Assembly (NCBI GenBank): GCA_963971305.1
Contig: OZ020306.1
Location: 65,631,022 to 65,695,021, forward strand
Reading direction: 5' to 3'
DNA: 64,000 nt
Source: Arcuatula senhousia
Taxonomy: Eukaryota; Mollusca; Bivalvia; Mytilida; Mytilidae
Of this stretch, positions 10,766 to 21,529 are shown piece after piece (position 1 is the first letter of the stretch; every line of letters begins with the position of its first letter). A program made the translations under genes and the position numbers. The notes beneath the pieces are model-generated. The model saw only the letters and a program-made list of their open reading frames with translations, was not told the DNA's origin and did no database searches.

Positions 10766-13737
10766 AAAGCCCATTTGGGCTCATTTGGTAACCTAAAAAT
10801 AACACCCTTCTATTATATAATAACGCGTTACTTTCGCGTTATATAACGGGTTAACTTTCTTAGACTTAGAAAGAGCTTAATTAATCAATTTACATCAGTT
10901 TTTTTTGCTATCTTCAGTCTACATTTAGATATTACATGTATCCACTATCACTTGCTTGTCGACATCATGGACACGCAGCGTGGGTATACTAAGAAAGCCC
11001 TAGTTTTATCTTTGATCCATATATTATAATACTAAGAGAAACGGACAAATTGTAGACTGAAGTACAATTTTATTGCAAAACGCGTTATTACAATTCACAC
11101 TTTATTGCAAAACGGGTTGTCCTATTCGACGCGATTTGCAATAACAACGCATGCTTTGTTGTTATTTTTATACATAGTTACAACAGATACCTGCTGTTTT
11201 CAGATTATGTGGGCTTCAGGCAACTCACACAAGGCAAGAACAAAACAACAACACATTTTCTGTTCTATCTTAATAGCAACATATTAGCTTTAGATCAAGT
11301 GTCTCATATACTCTTACTGGTCGACAGCAGGGGAATAATTGGAGAGCCTTCGCTTTAACTTGTTATGGAAGCAGCAAAGGACAATTTATATACATAAACT
11401 ATTTAATCTTATTGCAAATCGTGTTATTACATTTCATACTTCGTATACCCTTCGGGATGCATCGTAGACCCATCGTATGCTAAACAAAACGTCGTATAAC
11501 CATTGTATAACTTCGTTTCTCTTAATAACATCGTAACAACTTCGTAATTGGTTCGCAGTCATTCGTATTTGCTACTTTTCTAATCGTTTAGCCATCTGTT
11601 CTAGTCGTACAGCCTTCGGCTTTGATATTGATTTTAAGCAACTTCAGCTAACTTCGCACGAAGTTGAAATTTTTACATTCGTGTGTCCATCGTAAATCAA
11701 AATCGGGACAGTGTGATGCCAGCATTAAAAAAAATCTGAAAGAAATTCGATGTACTTTTAATAGATATATATTATCTTTTGTGTCTGTTAAAGCTTTTCT
11801 TTATTTAAGTATTTTTAAGGTAACTGTTTCTCATAGAAATATAACGTTTTTTTTCAACCTACTTTAAATTGAAATTACATGCAATAATCTTTTCTATGCC
11901 TTATTTAAATTTATTTTAAGTTTTATAAGTATAAATTGAGTGGTCATATTTTATTGTAAGTTACATAAGAATTGCAATCCTGACATATAGATGTAACGTT
12001 TTATTTACGTTACTTTTGAGATAAGCTTTGAGGTTTAACTATTTTTAAACTGGCAATAAAAATAATGTACACAAAAGTGAAGATACAAAGATTAAAGGAA
12101 TGGAGGTTTTCCTTATTCGTAATTTATTTCTGTTCTGTATGATAGATGGTATGTGTTATTCTTTTCTAAAATTTATATGAGTTTAACAAACTTGTACACA
12201 GTAATGTTAAGCTACAAAATTATATTTCGATATCCAAAGGAATCTTCATATTTCCGTTATTTCTTTGCCTCGTTTTGTCTTTATTCTTTGATCAACCCAG
12301 TAAAGAAGCTTTGTTATACCTTTAATTTGAGATATAATAACTGATTTTGTCACTTTGCTTGTAAGAAATTCATGTGCAGTGTGTTCCAGAAGGGGTCATC
12401 ACAAAAATCAACACTTTAATTTGGAATTTTATATGGAATTGGGGTGTATAATAAATGAAGTTAATAAGATCATTGCTGTCCTATTAAGTTTGAATGGGGC
12501 ATGGCAATAACAACACTTGTACAAGCCATGGCATAGCAAATACGTTGTGAAATAATAATACAGTGTATGCAGGTAAGGTCGGTATGGAACTTTCCAGGTT
12601 AGATAAATGAATGAATTGAAAATCAAAGTAGTCTTTAAATAGTACATGTTTGTACTTAGATGATCAACCGGGTCAAATTCGAAAGGCAAATCCAAGAATG
12701 AAATGAGTTGATTCGATGGTTCCATCACTTTCTAACTCATGAGGAAACATTGAAAAAAAAATATTGGCCGGCCGTTTTGGTAATTTCATTCAAAATGACT
12801 CGAAGCAATTTTGGTTCACTTTTTAATTCAATAATGTTGAAAAACAGATAAAAGAATTTAATGGAAAACTATCAACAATATCTTTTATAGAGAATATAAA
12901 CTTAACCAAATCAACAAAATCTACTGGAGTAGATTCTGAAACGTTACAGAATAGCAATTCTGCAAAATTAATCATTAAGAATCGGTCTTAAATCTGATTT
13001 TCTGCAAAGATTATCAAAAATTTAGAAATTTCAGCATAAAATATGATACTTGGAAAACGAATTTTGCTAGACCATGCCAGACTCGCGTTTCTTAAAATTC
13101 AAGACTGATCAGGGGGACCAAAAGATTTAAGGTTGGTGAGGACACCTATCATGTGACCAAAACAGCTAAAAATGCATAAAAACAAATGCAATTGAAAATT
13201 TATTTCATTTTAATTTGATATTTTGTATTCTGATAGCAAAACGAGGTCCACAGCGTGGGATTCGATTTAGAGTCTTTCTCTTATTTGCTCCCTGTTTGCC
13301 GACTTGCTTAATTTTTAATTCAATGGTCAATTATGGACAATTTTCCCAACTGTTTTCTCAGCAACATCTTATTACATCTTTTTTGATATTTGGTAATCAG
13401 CATGGGTCCCATACCGTTGATTTATTTTAGGTCTATTGCCTACCTACTTCCTGTTTAACAAAATCCGTCCATTTCTATATTTGACCCATTTTTATGATCC
13501 AACTAAAAAGTTAGGGGGCATTTAGTCGCCGTTTGCCCGTCCGTTTGTTCATCTGTCTCAAAGGTTTGCGAGATATGGGCATTATGTCTATTGGACATAT
13601 TCTTGCTTTATTTTCTTTATTTATTTTCATTTTTTATGTTTTGCATTATTTTGCTACTTTTTAATTAGAATTGACTTTAAGCCTTATAAAGTGAACTGTT
13701 TTCATTCCCTTTTCAGATGCCCTGGGCTGGCTATTAC

Positions 13738-13895
13738 AGAAGTTTCTTTGTGTGAGTAGCTCTTTTGTTCTATGAACATGGGTCGTGTTCACAAGCGCAA
13801 AAGCAGGGGTATCTGGAAACCCCTGTTTTTGGCATTGTGAATAAAGCCTATTGTTCTTAGAACAAAAGAGTTATTCACACAAAGAAAGTTTCTGA
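13738..13895. mobile_element. Foldback/MITE-like palindrome
   Basis: AGAAGTTTCTTTGTGTGAGT and CTCTTTTGTTCTA at 13739-13774 reappear inverted at 13852-13893 (TAGAACAAAAGAG, CACACAAAGAAAGTTTCT). Inner arms also pair (GTTCACAA with TTGTGAA; CAGGGGT with ACCCCTG). There is no ORF inside. Confidence 0.6.
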
Positions 13896-14057
13896 AAATT
13901 AAAGTTCGACTTTTAACAATAGAACTGGGGTGTAATTACAGTTTGTACCAACAGTAACTCATTCAATTTACTGAGTCCGTAGAATTCACGGGGTCAGATC
14001 AGGAAGTAAAGATGTTGTTGTATTAAGCTCAATTCTACGACTTCCAGTTAAGTTTAG

Positions 14058-14430
14058 TTGATGATACGCATGAATGTTGCTATTTTTTACACCTCGAATT
14101 TGACCCAGGTGGTCATATCAGTACAAGAATTTACGATAAACGAGACGGTTTTAATTTTCAAATTATTAATTTTCCTTATTTACAGAGCAATATACCTACT
14201 TCCCCTGCATACGGTGTTTATATTTCACAACTTATTCGATATGCCAGAGCTTGCACACATTTCACAGATTTTTTGATCAGACACCGATTTCTTCGTGACC
14301 GACTTTTGGAGCAGGGCTATCAGAAAATACGTCTCATACGATCCCTAAAAAAATTCTTTCTTCGTTATCAGCCACTGGTGGAAAAGTTCAAAATTGAGTT
14401 AAAAGATGTGGTAGTTAATTGTTTTAATTA
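14058..14430 (+). pseudogene. Reverse-transcriptase C-terminal fragment, degenerate
   Basis: Translations in shifting frames give FKIINF-like, SNIPTSPAYGVYISQLI, then FLIRHRFLRDRLLEQGYQ and IRSLKKFFLRYQPLVEKFK. The same order of motifs occurs in the fragments at 28690-29030 and 29840-30080. It is the region after the catalytic YIDD of a retroelement RT seen more fully at 28000-29040. Frameshifts and a missing N-terminus mark it as dead. Confidence 0.55.
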
Positions 14431-14459
14431 GTGTTTGACTGGTCTGCTGTACTGAGATG

Positions 14460-14740
14460 ATCACCTCAATATCCCTATTGTGTCTCACAACTATGTTGTG
14501 TTCTATGGTCATTACCGGATCCTAAGATCGCAATGGAAGAGGGAGGTTTGGCGCCATAAAACCTGGTTTAACCCTACATTTCGTTTTAAATGCCTGTACC
14601 AAGTCAGGACCATTGCGATCCACCAATTCTCCGGTATGACTGATTCGTTTTTGTCATTTTCTCTGGACTATGAGATTGATCATTCAAGTTCGGTAGTTTT
14701 GTTATTACCTTTATTTACACGACAACTTTATTAAACCGTT
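14460..14740 (+). repeat. Dispersed repeat family with CAGGACCATTGCGATC core
   Basis: Shares AAAACCTGGTTTA, TACCAAGTCAGGACCATTGC and TTGAGATTGAT..TCCAAGTTCGGTA-type segments with copies near 24100-24580 (part inverted), 29560-29800, 60590-60790 (minus) and 62830-63080. In two places it lies next to the RT fragments, so it may be the noncoding end of that retroelement. The class is unresolved. Confidence 0.5.
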
Positions 14741-15162
14741 AAAAACTCAAATTATACTGACCATTCTAAGAAAGATACATTTTTGATCAATACACATAAT
14801 TATTTGAATTTTTACCTCCTCTGGAAATTTGTTGATTCGCGTCAAAAGTTTCGACTCGGAAACATATTGCATGCGTGTATTTGTCCGTTACCTTAGGGTT
14901 CATGTTTCCCATCCATAACTCATCATAAATCTACATGTGAAAGGATTTTCATTAAATTTTAATTTTTAAAAATGTTAGTGTACATTTTTTTTAAGAATGT
15001 GAATTTCTTATAGCAGATATAGACTTACACCATGATGACAATGGGTATCCCCATCTTATCCACACCCACAGTCATGATCAATTAATTTTTATGAAACTTA
15101 CAAATACTCTTATTTTTTAATTTGATTGGACTTTTTTTTCCGCATCGCAAACATGTTTAAAA

Positions 15163-16230
15163 CAAGAGGCTCCAAAGAGCCTGAATCGCTTGAACCTGAA
15201 CTACAGAGATACATATATTTTGTAGATATTATTGTGCTTAACCATATGCAATTTAAACTTCTGAAATATCTTGGTTAGTTTTCAAGATATTGGGCTTAAT
15301 AAGTGAAAAATTTGGCAAAAATTGCAAAAAGGGCAATAACTCCCACATCAGCAGTCAGATCTTTTCCCAAATTTCAGGACAGATAGATCTTAATATTCTG
15401 ATCACTTTTGATTCTTGCACAATTTTAATATCTGAAACCATTTTTAAGTTATTAGCCAAAAAAATGAAATTTACCCCTATGTTCTATTTTTAGCCATGAC
15501 GGCCATGTTTTTAGACGAATCAAAAATCTAAACGATAGAGTTGTAGCATATAAGCTTTTAAACAAGTGTGCTTACTTAAAATGCAGTTTGTCTTAGGGTG
15601 TCAGACAAGTTAATCTTTGAAATTCAGGGAAAAAGTAATGAAAAATTGTAAATTTTGTTGTTTTAATGACATTAACTCCTAAAAGAAATTGTCCTACAGC
15701 TTTGACCTAAATACATGAAGTGTAGATCTTGATGTGCTAAATCATATGCAATTTAAATTTTTGAAATATCTTGTATAGTTTTCAAGATATATGGCTAAAC
15801 AAGTGAAAAATTTTGAAAAAGATCAGAAAAAGGGTAATAACTCCTACATCGGTTGTTGGATAGTCTTGAACATTTCTGGGCAGGTAGATCTTGAGGTGCT
15901 AATCATTTTACCCACGCCAGAATTTTGATATCTGTGACTGTTTTTGAGTTATTTGCAAAAAACTGTATTTGACCCCCCCCCCTGTTCTATTTTTAGTAAC
16001 AGTGGCCATGTTTTTCAACGTATCAAAAATCCCAACGCAAACTTTTTGCACAATACCCTAAGGAACAACCATATCAAGTCTGGCTGCATTTGGCCAAGCA
16101 GTTTTAGAGAAGAAGATGTTTGAAAAAAGCTAACGGACGACTGACGACGGACGACAGACGACGGACGGACGACGGACGCCAAGTGATGGCAATAGCTCAC
16201 ATGACCCTTCGGGTCAGGTGTGCTAAAAAA
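15163..16230 (-). repeat. Hairpin-ended tandem repeat element, copy 1
   Basis: Begins AACAAGAGGCTCCAAAGAGC (stem GGCTC/GAGCC). It contains two related units of about 550 bp sharing TGAAATATCTTG..TAGTTTTCAAGATAT and a TTTTTAG..ATG..CGGCCATGTTTTT-type segment. It then has a GACGAC/GGAC tract and ends in AGCTCACATGACCC TTCG GGGTCAGGTGTGCT (hairpin). The element at 17783-18921 has the same ends in the opposite orientation. Confidence 0.6.
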
Positions 16231-16479
16231 GTTTTAAATAGTACAGGCTACTAACAGTATTTGGTGAAATTTTGACATTTTTAGGCATTATCAAAACATC
16301 TCTAAGTAATTTGTTGACAAAAATATGTAGTCTGTTTGCCATCGACGCATGTTAGATTCGTCAACGCGATAATGGTTTCAAATAGGTTGAACTCCATGTG
16401 ATGTTTCTGTTGTAGCTGATTGCATGTATACATCCCGTTGTTTTCTTATGTCGAATGCATGGTCCCTTAAAAAACCAAA

Positions 16480-16840
16480 CAATGCATATAGATATATATA
16501 ATGGTTTTATCTAAAGTGATACCTACGAACTTTAACTGCTCTCATGCGGTAGAGGGTTTTAAGCGAAGTAAGATCTTCCGGAGCACCTGAGTTCACTCTT
16601 GTTTTGACTGGAGTTCGCGTTGTTGATTGATATTCAGTTATTTTGTGTTTCCATGTTGTTACCTGTTTTGTCCCGTTCCTGTTGGTGTTTACTGGTTTTG
16701 TTTCTGCCCTTTCGGACTTTTGATATTCGGATACCCCATTGGTACCTCTGCTTCTCTAATAGCCCATTAAGTAGCTCAAGCACAATTTGAAGGTGCCTGA
16801 AGTTCAACCTGAAAAGTTCTGAGTTCAAGTGTGACACCTG
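16480..16840 (+). repeat. Retroelement 3'-end-like repeat (CTTCCGGAGCACCTGAGTTC family)
   Basis: CTTCCGGAGCACCTGAGTTC, GGAGTTCGCGTTGTTGATTG and TTTCGGACTTTTGA recur in the same order at 29100-29320 and, more diverged, at 30150-30330. In both of those places it follows the RT fragment directly, so it is probably the 3' untranslated end of that retroelement. Here it stands alone. Confidence 0.5.
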
Positions 16841-17782
16841 TCAAAAATCCTTTCGCAAGAACCACTACTTGAATCAACAAAAGTAAGGAGCACGGAGAGC
16901 CTAGATATATGTTTCAGGCATGTGAAAAGTGTTTTTTCTTTTGATTAAAATCATTTTAGAAACACCATAAAAATACTAACAATTCTTTAAACACTAACAC
17001 TGACTACTAGTATGTTTGTCAAAAAAATTTGAACGAAAAGAAAAATGATCCGATTACACTGAATGATAACATTATAACATGATCAAGGTGTTGTCTTCCG
17101 TGTCTGCCTATCTTTTTTGTCTCTTTTACGAAACTGATTAACTGTGGTACATGCATCATTTATGCACTAGTTTGTATTATGCAAATATATTTTGAAATTT
17201 GTACACCATTTTGTGCGTTCCGCACAGCAGCACAAAGCTTGTCGGTAAAATTCCACTAAAGAGCACTCAGAAATCTGACATCAGGTCAGACTGTTTTGCC
17301 CAAAAAGCGACGAGGATATGTGCTCTGTGTGGATGAATTGAGCAGTCCTGTCCATGAATGCCGAGGTCGTCAAGTTATAATTCGGAAAACCTGACCGCAA
17401 ACCATTGTCACGTTCCTCGCGCGTTGAAGAACCTTGCTACAGGAGGTACGCTAAATTGTCCGTCCCTACCCTTCAATCATTTGTCAGTGGCGGTCAAAAA
17501 AACCCTCCCTGATTGGCCTTGTGTCCCCATTGTCTCATCTTCATAACTTCATGTTCATTGAGTAATTCATTTCATGTTCATCTCCCGGAAGTCGAAATCG
17601 TGTAGCTTAACTTAACTAATTGAAACTTGTACATGATTTTTGTGACAGAAATTAGTGTTGCACTTTTTAAAATTTGATCTGTTGAATAAATTTGGAGCAG
17701 TGTTGTGAACTTGAACTCAATTTTTTTTTTCTAAATTATTCACAGGGAAATCAATCACATACACCAAACAATATGCCTTTTT

Positions 17783-18921
17783 AGCTCACCTGGACCAAAG
17801 GTCCAGGTGAGCTATTGCCATCACTTGGCGTCCGTCGTCGTCGTCGTCGTCTGTAAACTTTTTCAAACATATTCTCCTCTGAAACTACTGATCAGATTCA
17901 AACCAAATTTGGTCTGGTGGTACTTTAGGGTATCCTGCACTAAACTTGCGAGGGGATTTTTGATTCGTCGAAAAACATGGCCGCCGTTGCTAAAAATAGA
18001 CCAGGGGGGTCAGACTACTGTTTTTGGCTTATAAATCAAAAAGTATAAGAGATAGATGAAATCTGATGCACCTTACTGCTTCAGCATCAAAAGTTCTACA
18101 AAAGTCTCCATTTGGTCCAATTTGCATTATTTCACGTTTTTGCCCTATAGTATGAAAACTACTGCAGATAGAGAAAAGCTGTTGCTTGCTTAAATGTTCA
18201 CCTCATCTAGCTGTACAAAAGTCTCCATAATGTCGAAGTTGTCAGATGACCCCTTATAGGGGTTACGGCCCCTGAAATAATGTTTTTTCATGTTTTTGGC
18301 CTATGGAATGAAAACTATTGCAGATAGAGATAAGCTATTGCTTGCTTAAATGTTCAGCTTATTTAGCTGTACAAAAGTCTCCATAGGGTCGAAGTTGTCA
18401 GATGACCCCTTATATGGGATACGGCCCCTAAAATGATGTTTTTTCATGTTTTTGGCCTATAGAAAGAAACTATTGCAGAAAGAGAAAAGCTGTTGCTTGC
18501 TTAAATGTTCAGCTGTTGCTTGCTTAAATGTTCAGTTCATTAAGCTCTACAAAAGTCTCAATAATGTCGAAGTTGTTAGATGACCCTTAATAGGGGTTAC
18601 GGCCCCTAAAATAACCTTTTTCATGTTTTTGGCCTATAGAATGAAAACTATAGCAGATAGAGAAAAGCTGTTGCTTGCTTAAATGTTCAGCACAGAAAGC
18701 TCTACAAAAGTCTCCATAGGGTCGAAGTTGTCAGAAAATCCCTTATAGGGGTTACGGCCCCAAAAATAACGGTTTTTCGTGTTTTTTTGCCTATAGAATA
18801 AAAACTATAGTAGATAAAAAAAAACTGTTGCTTGCTAAAATGTTCAGCTCATTTAGCTCTACAAAATATAGGGTTGACATCAAGACCAGGTGAGCGATTT
18901 AGGCTCCTGGGAGCCTCTTGT
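17783..18921 (+). repeat. Hairpin-ended tandem repeat element, copy 2
   Basis: Starts with the hairpin AGCTCACCTGGACC AAA GGTCCAGGTGAGCT, then CCATCACTTGGCGTCCGTCG and a GTC microsatellite. A core follows of about five units of 150-165 bp (each with GGCCTATAG.ATGAAAACTA, TGTTGCTTGCTTAAATGTTC and GGGGTTACGGCCCC). It ends with GGCTCCTGGGAGCC TCTTG. It is the same family as 15163-16230, in the other orientation. Confidence 0.65.
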
Positions 18922-18953
18922 TTTTTCTTACAAAAAGAAGCATGACGTAACTA

Positions 18954-20485
18954 TACTGAGTGACAATGAAAACGCAACACTAATATGTACAAAAATATAA
19001 TTTATATCAATAAAGTATAGATTTTAACAATAATTGCAATAAAGTCTTTTAAACATGATGAATGGATCGATTACAGCATTTTACACATAAAGTTTATTTC
19101 ATTGTGAATATTGTTTGTTAATTTATTCATAGTCAATTACACATTTTCAATTTTCAATATCGAATGTGTCCTCCATTTGCAGCGACGCATTCACGACATC
19201 TCCTTGGCATAGAACGAACTAAACGACGGATACGGTCTTGTGGGATGTTATTCCACTCATCTTGTAACGCGATTTCGAGCTAACGAATCGTGATTGGTGG
19301 TTGACGTCTTCGCACAGCTTGCCCTAGTTGATCCCATAAGTGTTCTATCGGGCTTAAGTCGGGTGAAAAGGCTGGCCACGGAAGTGTTTGCAGTTTGCAC
19401 GTTGTTTGCATTCATAAAGTTATGAGTGATTCGAGCAGAATGGGGACGAGCGTTGTTCTGTTGAAAAAGATGAAGGTCTTGGTGTGCCTGAAGGAACGGA
19501 ACAACAGTTGGTCAAAGGACTTCATTAATGTAGCGTTGAGCAGTTAAAGTGCCATTAACAACCACCAGTGGTGTACGATAGTTTGTTGATATGCCTCCCC
19601 ACACAATAACACTTCCGCCACCCCATCGGTCGGTCTCTTGAATACACGGATCAGCATTACGTTCTCCTCTACGTCTCCAAACACGCGTGCGACCGTCACT
19701 ATGACGTAAGTGAAAACGTGACTCGTCATACCATAAAACAGATGTCAATTGTCTGTGTGTCCATCGTTGACGTTGCTGGGTCCTTGCAAGGCGATTCCGA
19801 CGTCTCAGTGGTGTAAGAATGTTTCCACGAAATGGTCGTCTTGCGTTGAGCCCGTTACGGCGTAGACGACGTCGGACTGTATTTGCTTCTATCCGCCTTC
19901 CTTGTACTCCTATAGTTTCTCTTGCTGTTTGGGCGGCAGTGCGGAATCGATCACGTAAGTGCTGCAAACGAATGTAACGATATTGTTGGGGTGTTGTCAC
20001 TCGTTCTCTTCCTGGGCGAGGTCTGTCGTTAACTGAGCCGGTCCGTTCATGTCGTTGGGCCAAACGAGTGATTGTCGACGCAGAGCAGTTCATCCTACGG
20101 GCAATTTCACGTCGAGACATGCCTCCCTGAATCATGCCCAAAACCTGGTGTCGTTCGTTGTCAGAAAGTCGTGCCATAATTACTCTGGTTAATGTTCCAT
20201 GATGATCTTAAAACGTGCCACGGGATTTTCAAGGACGTGAGTTAAGGTTACAAAATCGACTTGTTTTGAAATCAATCATGCATGTCTTCGTACTAAAGTG
20301 AAATTTTTGTGCACTATAGTGGACATACGACGAACGGTAAAACTTTAAAAAACAATAGACCGTGACTTAATCGAAAGATTACTGACGCATGGCGAAACCA
20401 CTTAATATAGATTTTATTATTTTTTTTAAAGAATAACAAAAATATATTAAAATGTTTAGTGTTGCGTTTTCATTGTCACTCAGTA
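18954..20485 (-). mobile_element. Tc1-like DNA transposon, full length but inactive
   Basis: Terminal inverted repeats of about 29 bp (TACTGAGTGACAATGAAAAC at the left and its reverse complement at the right) enclose 1.53 kb, with a TA dinucleotide on each side (18952-18953, 20486-20487). That is the expected Tc1/mariner target duplication. It carries the broken transposase at 19154-20177. It lies in the intergenic region upstream of the Ig receptor. Confidence 0.9.
19154..20177 (-). pseudogene. Tc1-like transposase pseudogene
   Basis: Starts MARLSDNERHQVLGM with an N-terminal HTH (SRREIARRMNCSASTITRL) and a GRPR-like linker, then a catalytic domain with the first Asp in LWYDESRF. After YINEVL an in-frame TGA replaces a codon (19512-19514), then PTVVPFLQAHQDLHLFQQ follows. 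The second catalytic Asp is changed (QQNNARPH where family members have QQDNARPH). A frameshift lies near 19400 and another stop precedes LEIALQDEWNNIPQD. The end reads AANGGHIRY. Together these lesions make it non-functional. The family assignment is clear from motifs and TIRs. Confidence 0.92.
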
Positions 20486-20800
20486 TATAACTAGTCTAAC
20501 GTGTGCAACATTGGCTTATCATAGAAATTGTTGTTTATCAAACGTATTTTAACTTACTTGTACACCAGATGCACAATACATGTATGATGTGTGTTTTATC
20601 TAAATGAGTCTAACAAACTTGAATACATTCAAGAATAAAACCTTTTTTGCTGGTTATGAAAAAAACCCCTTAATGTTTGAAATAGGGCACTGGTACTTAA
20701 TATGTTTTCGTCCGGATATGATTCTCAAAGGAATCCGGAGTGAATGTTTAAATTATTACCCATTTTGGTGTCGCATTCCAAAAATTATTTATGTTATATT

Positions 20801-21142
20801 TTGAACAGAAGACTTATAAAGATAACGTGTTTAAAGTGCCATTTAAAAAAAGGAGAAAAACATCCCGATGACGATGAGTTGTTTCATTTTTTTGTCCTGT
20901 TTGTAGTAACCAAATTTTTATCGATTATTTTCTTACTTTTCTGTTTAACGTTCAATCGCCCCAAGCATCTCGTCCAAAATCAAACGTTCTAGAGAATGCA
21001 CCAAAGTAACAATAACTACGATGATTTCAGATTATATATCACTGCATCGATTCAAAATGAAATCTTCTTTATTCGTTCGTTAATTAATTTTTTTTTAAAT
21101 GGCACTTTAAAACACGTTATCTTTATAAGTCTTCTGTTCAAA
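20801..21142. mobile_element. MITE-like inverted repeat (51-bp arms)
   Basis: 20801-20851 (TTGAACAGAAGACTTATAAA ... GTGCCATTTAAAA) and 21090-21142 are near-perfect inverse copies around a 240-bp centre. The centre holds the TCGCCCCAAGCATCTCGTCC segment also found inverted near 2800. No ORF is present. It lies about 350-700 bp upstream of the receptor start codon. Confidence 0.65.
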
Positions 21143-21485
21143 ATTAATCAATCAAAATATTTCATTCGGGTAACTTGGAAATTTACCAAAAACGCACCTT
21201 GCACATATTTTTACTTTTAAGTAAACAAATGTTTCAGTATCAAAAGTGTCCACGTCTTTGCGGGAATTGGGTTCTTTAGATGTGATGTTTTGATTTCTAA
21301 AAGATTTTACTCTTTAACTTTGGCGATATGTATTTACAAACAATATTTGTCGACCTTTAGTTTTTAGAATTATGCTACGCTCACAGTTAGGCAATGCCTA
21401 TTTCATATTTTTGTTTTCGAAATGGTGTGGGTTTGTATTCAAGGCTTAGGGAATTTTCTACCTATACGTAACATTTTTTGACGAG

Positions 21486-21493
21486 TATATAAA
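21486..21493 (+). promoter_or_regulatory. Putative TATA box of the Ig receptor gene
   Basis: TATATAAA, 37 bp before the ATG at 21530. If used, the 5' UTR would be only about 10 nt, unless the first exon shown here is preceded by another leader exon. Confidence 0.4.
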
Positions 21494-21529
21494 CCCCATA
21501 TTTAGATTTATCTTTAGATATCTTTACTT

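Larger units (their letters stand above)
8546..14057. other. Intergenic AT-rich region upstream of caspase A
   Basis: No host gene is supported. Seen: a small RT-derived piece near 8690-8965; a low-complexity AATCA/TGATT tract at 8975-9115; a reversed pearl-like element at 10314-10765; a decayed copy of the ACGCGCGTTTCGTC repeat family near 13065-13120; and a foldback at 13738-13895. 9120-10300 and 10800-13060 show only diverged, unclassified repeat-like DNA and short ORFs without recognisable domains. Confidence 0.5.

Noticed and set aside
12429..12728. 99-codon minus-strand ORF
   Set aside because: No recognisable domain, no splice context, AT-rich composition like the surroundings.
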